Shown here in pieces: positions 12,738 to 28,295 of a stretch of 64,000 nucleotides of DNA; position 1 is the stretch's first letter; each line of letters begins with the position of its first letter. The DNA lies in assembly GCA_005281725.1 (NCBI GenBank), contig SSBO01000003.1, positions 1,015,396 through 1,079,395 of the forward strand, read 5' to 3'. The position numbers and the translations under genes were made by a program. The notes under the pieces were generated by a model. It was given only the letters and a program-made list of their open reading frames with translations. It ran no database searches and was not told the origin of the DNA. The stretch comes from Wuchereria bancrofti (Eukaryota; Nematoda; Chromadorea; Rhabditida; Onchocercidae).

Positions 12738-14390
12738 AATACATTTTTCCATTCATTAGCAAATATTTTTGGATGAAATTCTTTAGGAAATAAATCGAAA
12801 TGAAATTATTATATTTTTCATAGAAATTAAGCATTTTAACAATTTTTCGTCTTCTTTTTTAATTTTAGTAAAAGTGGCGGAAAATAAGTGCAAAAGTTTT
12901 GTAAAAATTTATTAACAGAAAGTAAATATTCAAATTTTGACAATTAGTTAGAGAACAAGAAGGTAAGTATAATATATATATATATGTCATACAATGTCAT
13001 GAAAAAACAAACTTCAATAGTTGCAACAAATCTCATCTACTATCTTTCATTTAGATACCACTACTTTATCTTCACAAAAACTTTTATCACAAAATAATTT
13101 TATATTTCAACTTCAGATTTGAAAAAATATATTTAACACTAACACAAATGGACTGATTTTTAACAACAACTGAAATGCAAATCTCAAAAAAGAAATTAAG
13201 CGAATACAACAAATTATTCCAATATTTTTTTTTTATAAAAATAAGGAAGGAATTCTTAAAAGTGTATTAAAATATTGAACTGTAATAATAAAAAAAAAAA
13301 TTTAATTATTCGATTAATAGTGCAATTTCAATAGTTAACTTAAGTACTATGAATGCAATGTTTAATTTAATAGGAATAGAAAAGGACCAGTTCATAAGTT
13401 CTAACTAACAGGTGACAATAATAATGTCACGAAATATGCAACAATATTTGATAGAAAGAGATGAAAAGAAATGCGATGAAATAAGAGGTGAGCGCAAAAT
13501 GACAGAATCAATTCTTTTTTTTTTAGGAGCAATTGTGTTGAAGGACATTGAGTAATAACTTCCAGAATTACGTGGAAGTTAAGTGACAAGCAATATCACA
13601 GATATCGTTGACATATCTCAAATATTTCAACAATTTTTACATTATGTATGAGTGGAATTTGAAAATTCCAAAATGATTTTCGATTAGCAGGAAGAGATGA
13701 TTGGTATATAAGGTAAAGTTAGTTATTCGATAGCATTAATCAATCACTACGATTAGTCATTTCCTTTAATTCAAAAAATCGACAAAACATTTAGAAGATT
13801 ATTTGAATTAGACCGATCAATAATACTATGATTGATAAAAAATTTAATATGTATCTACTACAACATACTCTATAATATTCTTATTTACACCTAACTTTTA
13901 TTAAAGATATTTAAATAAGCATTCAATAATTCATAAATGGAATGATGAAATAAACCAGTTTTGATTAAAATTTAATGTGTAATCAGAAAATGATCAAAGC
14001 AAATCTTTAATCGATTAACTAATTTGCTTGCATTGAAACAGTATAGAACAGACAAAATGAGTGGCAGAATGATGATTAATAGAATAATTCATTATGTACT
14101 TAGCATGAATCATTATTTGATCATACAAAACTGTCAACAAAACATTAGTAAATATCATCAGAAGATCAATACTTCCCAACTAAAAATAACTAAGCATTCA
14201 AAATAAAAATAAATGCTGCAATAACGAGCGCAAATGTTTTGAAAACTGACTTAAAACATCCGGGAAAATCCGATTAAACAACAAATATCTTTTTGTCTAG
14301 TGCTATTTGAAATGAGATGATAAAGTAAAAGTAAAGGGCAAAATGTGAATGAATTGTACATGTTGAAGAGGAATTTATCTTTTGATGAAT

Positions 14391-14541
14391 TATTTAATTA
14401 TTTAAAAGATACCCAAAGACAGATTTAATTATTTAAAAGATACCCAAAGACAGATTTAATTACTTAAAAGATACTCAAAGACAGATTTAATTATTTAAAA
14501 GATACCCAAAGACAGATTTAATTATTTAAAAGATACTCAAA
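14391..14541. repeat. 31-bp minisatellite, about five copies
   Basis: The unit contains TTTAATTATTTAAAAGATAC followed by CCAAAGACAGA. Copies are nearly identical, differing by T/C changes such as ATACTC for ATACCC. The final copy degenerates after ACTCAAAC. Confidence 0.95.
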
Positions 14542-14717
14542 CAAACAGGAAATGGTGAAAATTAAATATGAGTATAGTGAAATTTCTCACGAAATTTAAT
14601 AAAACAACTTAGAAAGAAGGCTTATCGGCTAGTTTTGATGATGAAGGTATAAAATGGAAGAGTAAAAAGCAAATCATACAAACAAGATTTGCAATGCAGT
14701 GTAGTAGAGAGAATGCG

Positions 14718-14790
14718 TGTATACACACACACACACACAGACACACATACATACATACGCACATACATGCACATACACAGACATACACAC
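14718..14790. repeat. CA / ACAT microsatellite
   Basis: A (CA)n run passes into imperfect ACAT and ACACAG units. An open frame through it is rich in Thr-His and is an artefact of the repeat. Confidence 0.9.
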
Positions 14791-15484
14791 ATTATATGTA
14801 GGTGGGCATATGGCTATGGCGCAATAATCTGTCTACCTTGTCGATGCTCAACTGGCAACAAAAAGAGAAAGGTAAAACTGTAAAATGTGGCGACTGAATT
14901 ACCTGCAGACATCTCTTCTATTTATCGATAACATTTTAACAAGGACAAAGTTTTGTACAGTGAAATGATAGTCATTGTTGTTGATTACAGGTATGTTTTT
15001 GAATGTTTAGTTGTTGTGAAGAGAATGGGCTCATTACAAAGTTTGGAGAAATATTACATTTTAAATGTGAAACAATCATATATTATGTTTTTCCTATAAT
15101 TGAACAGCACAGCAATTGAAATGATCGTGAAATTATTGTAACAGAGTGGTGGTGGTGGTGGTACATTGGAATGAATGATGTTGCACACACGTCAATCATT
15201 GCATTTTGTAAAAATTTCAAAGCATTCCATTTCAAGAAAAATAATTTATTCCAGTTGAAATGAAAATATCAAACAGAATGAAGAGCAAGACGACGGTAGG
15301 ATGAATAACACAGATAAAATGATACAATGAAATGATTTCATTTCCTTCCCTCCAAATTTTCATGTCTTTCAATACTGCTAGGTCATGTTATATCACAATA
15401 TACCTCAGTTTAAATGATTTTTTTCAGCAAACAGTATTTCATGTATAAAGTTAAAATGGCACACATAAATCATTTCTTTACATA

Positions 15485-18080
15485 TTACTTACTACTACTT
15501 GGATATGTGGGTTTTGCAATCCAAGATCTAGCTGGCGTTCGTAATGCACCATCATAGTTGGGATCTGGTAGTTTTGAACGATCCACATCAGAATAATAGG
15601 GATGTTTGAGAAGTTGTTTAGCTGATATACGCTTGCCTGGATCGTATGTAAGTAACAACTGAAAGTATAAGAAAAGCACACACTGTTGTAACATAACTTC
15701 ACCTACTATTCCTATATTTCAACACTTTTTGTTTTAAAATTAACCCTAATAATGACAAGTATTCCAATATTCATCAGTTATACAGTATTACATCAATTCT
15801 CATCATTTTCACAATGTTCATTTAAAATTTTAATGATAAAGTGTAGGAACAGTTCCTACAAAACAAATAACAATTGAACTTAAGGAGCATAAAAAACTTC
15901 TTTAAATGAGCCATTAAACAAACTCGAATTATGGCGATGCCGATAGGATCCACGTATGAGCTGAGCAAATTATCAAGATGATCATATTCATAACGAGGGA
16001 ATACAATAGTTGAATAAAATGGTAGTTCTGATACTCCTTTCCAAATCTCTTCTGTAGGCGTTTTCAGTCGTCTGACAAGGAATCATAAATTATTATTATG
16101 CTATGCAAAGAATGCAAAATAGTACAATAAGAACTTTCTTATTCAATAGTTTCACGAAAATTAAAGTTCTTTTGAAGTTTTGAAATTCTAAAGCACAGGT
16201 AATAAATATGGCATATTATAAAATACTACATCTTATTTATTTAGTAAAAGAAAAGAAACGAACGAAAATATTTCTCTTAGCTGGTTCGTTTGTGAATTTC
16301 CAGGGAACAGAACATCTTTTGTAGCCATTTCAGCAAATATGCATCCAATACTCCACATATCGATTGCCGGTGAGTATCGAAGTGTTCCAAGAAGTAGTTC
16401 AGGTGCTCTATACGATAGCGTTACTATCTTAATTTTAGATATATTCAACAAATCAGAACAAGCAATATACTATGCAAAGCAATAACGATGCAAAAGAAAT
16501 GATAATTAATGAATGTATCAAGTCTTGAAGTATTCTATCAAAATTCTTTTCCTCGAATCTTCTATCAAAAGTATTTTGCCTTGTAATACTTTTCTAAAGT
16601 TTCCATTTTTACGTAGGTCGGTTGAAATTGAAATGAAAATTAATCATAGGAGGTACATATGACTAACTCTATTTGTATAGGCACGTGTTGGCATACCGAA
16701 CTCCCTTGCTAAACCAAAATCAGCAATTTTGATAGCGCCATAAGTATTGAGTAAGAGATTTGATGGTTTCATATCACGATGCAAAATGGCTCGTTGATGA
16801 CAATAGCACATTCCTTGAAGGATTTGATATTGAAATGATTTCTGCTAAAATGCGTTAATTTGACATTCTAGGATATTAATTATATATTACTAACTTAAAT
16901 ATGTATACTGCTCACCATTGGTTTAATAAACATTTTTAGTAACACAAGAAATTTTAACAAGCGTTTAATTTTTTTTTCTTTTCTCCTACAAGTGCAATGT
17001 GCTTGAATATAAATATGCAGAAATGTTGCTTGAACTATACTGCATCAGCAATTTTAAATAAACTGACTATAAGCTTCAAAATGCAATCAGCAGTATTACA
17101 TCAGATCGTTCTCGCTAATGATAATGAGATGATCATTTGAACATTTAATTCAGTGAGTTTATTGGGACGTGTAGAACTGTATGATGAACAATAAGCCAAG
17201 CCCTTATTAAGCCTTTAAATGAAGTCCATAATGTCAACTAAACAATCATCTGCTTTTCTCTGTTCTCTAATTAGATTGCCGTTGATAAAATTTGTTGGAG
17301 AATTAATATTAAAATTTAATTGTGTAAGAAATGAAATGGTGATATCGAGACGAAGAAGATTACAAGCCATCGTTCCATAAAGATATTTTTCGGCAGCTGT
17401 CTTATGTATTTCAACAAATCGATATACAAGAATTCGAAAGCCAAATGTACGTTTGTTTCATCAAAAATTACTTCCTCAAGCCTGAAAACATACAAGTAAA
17501 AATGCTAATTAATGCTAAAAAGAAATACACTAGTAAACGTTTACGACACTTAACAAAACAAAACTGCTTTGCATTTCAATTTTTAATTAATAGAAATTGC
17601 TAAATTCTGCTTACTAACCGTACAATATTTGGATGATCCAATTCTCTCATAACTGATATTTCACGTATAACAGCAGGTTTAAGCATACCGTCGGGAGTTG
17701 TATCGAAACAAAGGCGTTTCAAAGCAACAAGTTTCCCGGTTCGAATATCAGCTGCTTTGTAAACCACGCCGAAACTACCTCAATTAATTAATGTTTTTCG
17801 AATTAATTCTACATATATTCATGTTAAAACAATTTTGTAATTTAGTAAAAATAAAATATCTAACAAAATATGCGACTCCTAATTAATTATTTAAAATAGC
17901 TCTGTAAGGAATAATGTTATTAAGCGTAGCCTGTAGAAATATTAACGATCGTATTACATTATAATAATCAAAATAAGTTGAAATGTACAGGCAATAATGA
18001 TGAATTAAAGAGAAAAAATCACCTTCACCGATATGTTCTATCAAAGAATAATATTGTAGTCCGTCTTCTGAAGTAGTCAT
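15485..18080 (-). CDS. CDK1-like kinase, diverged tandem paralogue
   Basis: Seven exons on the minus strand: 18023-18080, 17619-17778, 17364-17481, 16668-16844, 16264-16427, 15924-16071 and 15485-15658, giving 332 residues. The kinase core is complete: [11 protein letters not shown] loop, VALK lysine, HRDMKPSN catalytic loop, DFGLAR and YRAPE. The PSTAIRE helix is replaced by [10 protein letters not shown]; its Glu is kept. Thr14-Tyr15 of CDK1 is Ser-Phe here, so Wee1-type tyrosine inhibition is predicted to be lost. The T-loop threonine is present (RAYTNR), while the following motif is TLSYRAPE instead of TLWYRAPE. The C-terminus is about 12 residues longer than in the neighbour. Intron positions and phases match the adjacent CDK1, so it is a tandem duplicate. 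The start at 18080 was chosen because an upstream ATG at 18101 lies before the TTTGCAG acceptor. Confidence 0.88.
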
Positions 18081-18095
18081 ATCTAAATAATATAC

Positions 18096-19546
18096 CTGCA
18101 AATGATTCCTCCTTTAAAGACACATTTCAGTCTGAATTTAAAATTGAAACAAATCATTCAATGTAGTGTGAATTTAATGAAATTTATGATTTTCAAATTT
18201 ATTAATTAAAGAATCAGTCAATTATTACAGTAATGGATAGAAAACTTTGCAGAATTAAAACAGCCTTGAAAGATAAACAGAGCTGTTTTACATATAACTA
18301 CACATTTTTCTTAGAACTATCATTACACTTCTTCGATCTTCTTCGTCTCACTAGAACTAATCGGCTCATTCCTGAGAATTCATATGAAATAAATTTCATT
18401 ATTGCATATGAATAAAACAACCCCATACCACTCTCATTTATAGCTTTTCAGGTGGTTCCTTTAAGTTTAACATGTTTAATGAAATTTTTGAATGAACTAT
18501 AAATGAGGAACTAATGTTTGCTCCAAACTAATCACATATACCAGAACCATAAACATAAAGGAAAGATCACCTTTATGTAAAGATAACCTCCTATGTCCAA
18601 CTGCATGCAAAACTGGTAGATCTCAATGATCTTTTCTTTACTAGTTATAAATTATGAATTTGTTAGTGCCGTATTCATTCTTCATACAAAGATCAGTGCT
18701 GAATGTTCCAAGTGACAAGCATTTTGCATCATAACAGTCAGAGACAAGCAATAATATCTTCCTAATACCGGAATTGATGCAGTCCCATTTCCATTACATT
18801 TTGAATACTGTAACAACGTAAGCAAAGGAATGCAGCGGAACTAGCGCAAATATGTCATTAGTAATTGTTTTGAGGGATTTACCAGAAGTGCCTAATGTAG
18901 ATCCAAAACATGCTATCATTTGTACAAATAATTGTTAAAACGAGAGGACAGGATGAAATTTTAAAAGCTATTTACTGCTTAGACTTATACTAAAAATATC
19001 ATTTTCAATATCTAATCCCATTCCCTCATGATTCACCACTTTTTTACCGTTGCATTTTATTGCATTATTCCTGATACTGCTTATTGTGAGCAAATCTATG
19101 ATTGAAATAATGTTCTTCTATAAACTTCGTAGAATTTGGTAAGAGATTCTTTGAAAAGCAATTTTCTCTACATATAAATTTATGATACCTGACAGGTTCG
19201 GCTATTTCTAATAACAGTCTGTGACACACAACTATTCCATAAACAAGCGAAAGATAATTCAAAGAAATTTGTTTATTTTATTCTAAGAAGGAAAAGACGA
19301 CAATAATTTGCGTTTGTACTTGTTGAAGAAAAATTAAAGATACATGCATGAAGAAGGACACTTACTGCAGTCATTTTTCCTTCAAATAAATCAAAACTTT
19401 GGGTAAATACAAGATTATTTGAATCCAATTAACATTTGTCAATAAACACTACACTGTTATGCTTTATGCAACAGGAATGATCAAGGATGAATAGAATAAG
19501 CGGAAAGCACAGTCAGTTTTAAGCAGCAGAAAAAGTTAAGTTTAAA
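18096..19546. other. Intergenic region between the two CDK genes
   Basis: About 1.45 kb between the stop of the CDK1 gene and the start of its paralogue, all on the minus strand. No exon or repeat is visible. Presumably it holds the promoter of the paralogue. Confidence 0.6.
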
Positions 19547-21398
19547 TCAGATATATCGAGGAGGTAAAACCAACGTCCCATCATAATTGCCAGCTGGAAG
19601 TTTTTTTCGATCAACATCATCAAAATATGGATTCTTCAATAGCTGTTTCGCTGAGATTCGTTGTGCCGGATCGTAAGTAAGCATGTCCTGTTAAGAACAC
19701 AAGTAAGTATAAAAATTCAAAGTAATCTTCATTTGGAACAAATTATTAAAAATTCAAATGTTCAAATTCCAATGAATTAATCCTTACACGCAAAATCTTA
19801 ATGCCCTCAGGATCCATATAAGCGTCAAGAATTTTGCGCAAACCATCTTCTTTCCATTGAGGGAATGACATCTTGAAATCTGGAAGCTGGGTAACTCCGT
19901 GCCAAATATCTTCAGTAGGAGTCGACATTATCCTGAAAGAAAAAAAAAAAACAGAAAACATAGCTAGAGAAACCAACATAAATACAGGAAACAAACCGGA
20001 AAATGCGGAAAATCTGATCAATTTCTGAATCGCCCTGGAACAGCGGCACTTTTGTAGCCATCTCAGCAGCTATGCATCCGATGCTCCATATATCGACTCC
20101 CATAGAATATCGAGTTGCGCCAAGAAGTACTTCAGGAGCTCGATACCAGAGAGTGACAATCTGTTGAACAGAATAATGTAATATGAAGAATATTTTCAAC
20201 GACACATATCCTGGTTATTGAAAGTAAAAGCTAAAAATCACTTCATGAGTGTAAGCCCTTATTGGAATACCGATAGCTCTTGCAAGACCAAAATCTGCAA
20301 GCTTGATCGCACCATTTTGATCCACCAATAAATTCTGTGGTTTCAAATCACGATGGAGAACACGCCTCTGGTGGCAGAAACAAATGGCTTGCAATATTTG
20401 ATATAAGTAAGATTTTTGCTGCAACAATTAAATTGATTAATAATTTATCCTTATCGTCCAGTTTATTTCACAACCACTGCTGCAAAAAATACTTTTCTTC
20501 TCCTTCATAGAATTTCCACTTAAGGAAAAAGATCACTGACCAATTCTTTGTTCATCAACTCACTGTCAGGAACTGTATCAATGTATTTCTTCAAATCCAT
20601 ATAGAGAAATTCAAAAATCAAGTATAACCGATTCTCTTCAAGTATGATTTCTTCAAGACTGAAAACACAAAATTTCGATCGACTTCGACTATATCCGGAT
20701 AACAATGAGCCCGGTGAATTTCTGGTATTGAAACAATTATTTCCTATCCATAAATTCGTCAAAATATATAACTTAATTCCTCACTCTTTTCGTCGAGTTT
20801 TCAAACAAAGCGACCAAAGAATATGTCTTAATGAAAAACCAACGCAACGATGTTTGGATGAGTTAATTCTCGAAGCAATGAAATTTCTCGAATTGCTGTT
20901 GCTGGCACTCCTTCATCTTCATTTTCCAAACGAATCTTTTTCATTGCAACCATCTTTCCTGATCGTTTGTCGATACCTTTGTAAACGACTCCATATGTTC
21001 CTGAAAATATAAAAAATTACTTCATATCTTTGCAGAGATTTGCTTTCATAGAATGATTCTTGATTGAAAAGAATTTTATACTTTTCAAATACTATAATAT
21101 AAATTAATAGGGCAAGAAGCTGCAGTGAGCGGCACTGATCGAAGTTCAGACAAATCAGAAGTTAAACAATACAGCTACCAACATGCCGTTCAACCCACAG
21201 CACCTATTACAATAAATATGGCTAATCATTTAAAATAAAGTACTCCCAAGATTTTCTGAAATATCTGGCATGCAACTAAATCTCTATCAATTTGGACATT
21301 TCCAATAATTTTATGATGAGAAATTTCGGAGAAATACCTTCGCCAATTTTTTCAATTCGACTATAATTTTGCAAAGCGCTAATTTCTCCGGAGTCCAT
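19547..21398 (-). CDS. cdk-1: Cyclin-dependent kinase 1 (Cdc2)
   Basis: Seven exons on the minus strand: 21338-21398, 20844-21000, 20541-20658, 20242-20418, 19997-20160, 19788-19932 and 19547-19687, giving 320 residues. It has the [11 protein letters not shown] loop with Thr14/Tyr15, AMKK lysine, [14 protein letters not shown], the T-loop [10 protein letters not shown] and [13 protein letters not shown]. The cyclin-binding helix reads [12 protein letters not shown], a PATAIRE variant of PSTAIRE. The end has [15 protein letters not shown], usual for CDK1. As the mitotic kinase it would pair with A/B cyclins in the nucleus and cytoplasm. It is the better candidate for the essential CDK1, since its neighbour has lost canonical regulatory residues. 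CDK2 is possible but less likely from overall similarity. Confidence 0.93.
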
Positions 21399-22762
21399 TC
21401 TTTATACTGCAAGAGAGGTGAAAAGTCAATAATTTTTATTTCTGAAAACTGTACAGATTATTAACCATACAATAACAATTCAACATCCATCTACTTATTT
21501 TAAAAAAAGCACTGAAGAACAAACAAACAGAAATAAGGCCTCAACAAACTCTCATTACATCTTTAAATACATTCACTTATCAGTCAATGTATTTTAAACA
21601 TTGTCTACATGTTTCATGAGCATAATTACATTAAAGAGTTGGTTTTATTGAAATCTCACTTCATTTATGAATATATAAAGTTCTGCAGAAAAGCATTAAA
21701 AGTCAAATAACCCATGACTAGGTAAAAAGTGTGATAAAATGGAAATTTATATCTTGTATTTATCCAAAATCCCCCCCCCAGAACTGACGGAATACATCTT
21801 AAAAGAATTATAGAGAAATGCGATGATAAGTAAAGAGACTGCCTGAGAGTAGGGCCTACCCATAGAACATAGCTAAATCCGTTGCTAATACACTAAGAGC
21901 CATTATATGCTATCACAAAGAGTATTGCGCGAATAAATTTAAACTTGAAACGACCAATCTATTCATGATTGACCTAAATTTTGCATCAAAATTCGAAATT
22001 ATGAGCAATTCAAATTCCGATACAAAGTCAACGAAAACACTTAATTCAATTACCAAATCCTGGCGAAAAAGTAGTAAACGATAACCACACAAATATCCTC
22101 GTGAATCTCAGAACCAGGATATTCTCAAAATTTTGAGGAAGCGCAAAAATACCCTTTTGAAGAACAAAGACAAGTTATAGAGCAATCATAAGAGCATATA
22201 GAACCATGTGTAAACATTGCATTAACTGAGTCACGCTCAGCAAAACAATCTTGGTCTTTGGGATTCACATAGCAAATGTTACGCGACCACTCCCTCTGTA
22301 TTGCTTAAACGCTCTACTTCCGCTCCGTGTACATTTCCATAAGTCTAACTGTAAAATAGATCTGTTCCTCCTCTCTACCCTCACAATCCCAGGAAAACCA
22401 TTTGAATTTGATCACTCACTTGGCGCCTTTCTCTGGAGTCGTTATGAAACGAGCAGTGTCCTGAAGCCATTTCAGGTTAGTTTGTGGACACGTCAACGTA
22501 GCCCCCCCGGCGCAAATGGTAAATGCGTGAAGGTGCATGATGTAACTTTCACGTAACCTGGATATGTGTGTCGTGTGTAAGGCACGAGATTGTATGAATA
22601 GCACTTCATTCACATCTAGTTGAACTTTAGTTTCAGAGATGTCAAAATATTGGAGAGTAAAAAGTTAACATTTTGTTTTTATGCACATTACTAATACTAA
22701 TTACTAAACGTGTATACAACAAATTATGATGAATAAAATATGTCGAAACAATGCGAAATTCC
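21399..22762. other. Intergenic region upstream of CDK1
   Basis: About 1.36 kb. The part at 22250-22620 is less AT-rich than its surroundings and has overlapping open frames on both strands, but no domain was recognised. It may hold the promoter or untranslated first exon of CDK1. Confidence 0.5.
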
Positions 22763-24178
22763 TTATGCTTGGGTCTTCTTCACAATGAGCGGTCCAACAT
22801 TATCACCGGTGATTTCATTATGTTTGTTATGGCTTCCATCACAGTAAGGCCACTGTAATAAAGCGTCCATCAAAATTAAATACCATGCTGTAGGCAAGAA
22901 ATGATTATCGAGCTTTGACTAATATTAAAAAAAAGAGCAATTATTAAAATTAAGAAGTAATTAATGACAGATAGCTGAAGTCAATAAAAACGAAACTATC
23001 CTCCCTTAAAAAGCCGTTTTTGCTTTTAATTTCAAGCATACTTATGCCACTGATGAGAAATGAAGTCCTATAACCGTTACTGTATTTTAAAAATAAGATC
23101 TTTTATTCCCGTAAAATTTATGGCACAAAATGCTTTGTATAACTGATGCTTAGTGTCCAAATAATTTCATCATTTTTTATAAAATTGTAGAAGGCAAATC
23201 CCACTTAAAAAACTGTCCTTTTTAGTGATAGTTTCTTTTAAGCTATCCTTTGTTACTGTTATACAAAGAGAGAACATCAGAGCATATTAAAATTGAGCTG
23301 GAAGTTAGAAACTATCACTAAATATTTGAAAAATTATGTTATATATTGTATTCCAAGCGGAGATGATCCAATAACCAGAATATCACACGGTCAAGGAGTG
23401 CTTTTTTCACAAATCATCATTAAAGTATGGAATTAGTTTGAGACGGACACTACTATCTAAATGATGTGATCAGAGAGTGAATATACTAAGCTTAAATGTT
23501 ACTGCAAACTAACATTGTTGCTTTTCCAACACCGACAGAAAACTTTCTTCTCACCAATATCTTCTAAATCAACCGTTTCGGCCACCTTAAATAGAAACAC
23601 TTCTTGTATGTGTTTTTTTTTTTTTTTTTGAGTTTCCATATTATATTAGTATCAAAATCAGATAGCGTGTCACCAAGACTACGTCATTTCATCCGTGACG
23701 TTACCACATAATAGGCAATCCTTCTTTAAAAAACCTAGAAGCGATCAGTAGTGCTATCTCGATCCGTTCAATTTAATGCACTCGCTAGTTGAGCCATTGA
23801 TAGTTCTATTTGATATTCCAGTTGTATTTGTAACAATTTGATTTTAAAAAATGCAGGCATAGAAATTACTTTATCAGTGGAAAGTTTGATTTTACTGTTA
23901 AGGCGAGCTTTCCTTTTTGATAGATGCACACCAACATAATATCCAAACAATGCAGACCCAATCAACGCACCAATCCCAATTAGCCAATCTCTCGCTGTGG
24001 AACACTCTGTTAACAAACAAAACCACCATTTATTTTTAGCTAAATATTTTGGGAATATGAACATATAATTGAAATTGTACGGCTCTAACAGGTCGGCAGT
24101 AAAAGATTTCTTTTTTAGACCTTATCAGAAACTACGAAATGTAAACATACCAACTTGTTGAGTGGGACTGTAACCCAT
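22763..24178 (-). CDS. CISD: CDGSH iron-sulfur domain protein (mitoNEET/NAF-1 family)
   Basis: Four exons on the minus strand: 24151-24178, 23870-24006, 23514-23585 and 22763-22852, giving 108 residues, the length of human CISD1. An N-terminal membrane anchor (about residues 14-35, [17 protein letters not shown]) is followed by a linker and the CDGSH domain. The 2Fe-2S ligands are all present: CRC, then CDGSHNKH. The end, [12 protein letters not shown], is typical. The protein should sit on the outer mitochondrial or ER membrane with the cluster facing the cytosol. The ATG at 24178 was chosen for length and the in-frame acceptor at 24207, although the frame is also open upstream to that acceptor. 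CISD1 and CISD2 cannot be separated by eye. Confidence 0.9.
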
Positions 24179-24684
24179 AGATTCAGAAGCTCCGTCCACT
24201 AATTCTGTAAACAGTAACAAGAAATAAATTCAGAAAAAACTTTTAACATTTTCGAGAAATGAGGCATATATAAAACGTAAGCCGAAATGCAGCATGTTCC
24301 AACCACTGAAGATAAAATTCATTTCGTAAAATTCATCTTTATTTCAAGGTTTCAAAATCAAAACGTCGATATGTCATTTTGATTAGTCGGAACGAACAAT
24401 AACAGCAACTTGAAATAAGCATTAAAATATGAAATTAAAGCAATTTATGCACTCAATTTATGCACTATTCCATGACTTATTCCTAATCTATTCAACAAGT
24501 TACCAAGGATGTAAAAGAGAAAAGAGTAGTAATACGCAGAAATGTACATCAATATCACAAATACTCACACCGCCGATGACTTTCCTTTAGATATGGAACA
24601 TCGGCCGTCAATTTAAGAATTAATTACGTATTAACAGAAGTGAAATACATTGCAAAACACATTTTGCAAGCATAATAATTACTG

Positions 24685-28295
<3,611 letters not shown>

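Larger units (their letters stand above)
12738..15484. other. Intergenic region
   Basis: No supported gene. It holds a 31-bp minisatellite, a CA/ACAT microsatellite and a short GGT run near 15143. Short open frames on both strands have no domain similarity that I recognise. Confidence 0.6.

Noticed and set aside
14391..14541. Possible CRISPR-like array (also 31939-32160)
   Set aside because: The units abut directly with no unique spacers, so these are minisatellites in a eukaryotic genome.
14689..14883. Frame rich in Thr-His
   Set aside because: Translation of the CA/ACAT microsatellite.
17741..17760. GGTTCGAATATC resembling a tRNA T-arm box B
   Set aside because: It lies within a coding exon of the CDK paralogue and no cloverleaf can be formed around it. 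No other tRNA candidate was found by eye.
20644..21012. 122-codon plus-strand frame
   Set aside because: Antisense shadow of CDK1 exons 2 and 3 and the intron between them.
22251..22613. Overlapping frames on both strands upstream of CDK1
   Set aside because: No domain, no splice context and no conserved motif; treated as intergenic sequence of lower AT content.
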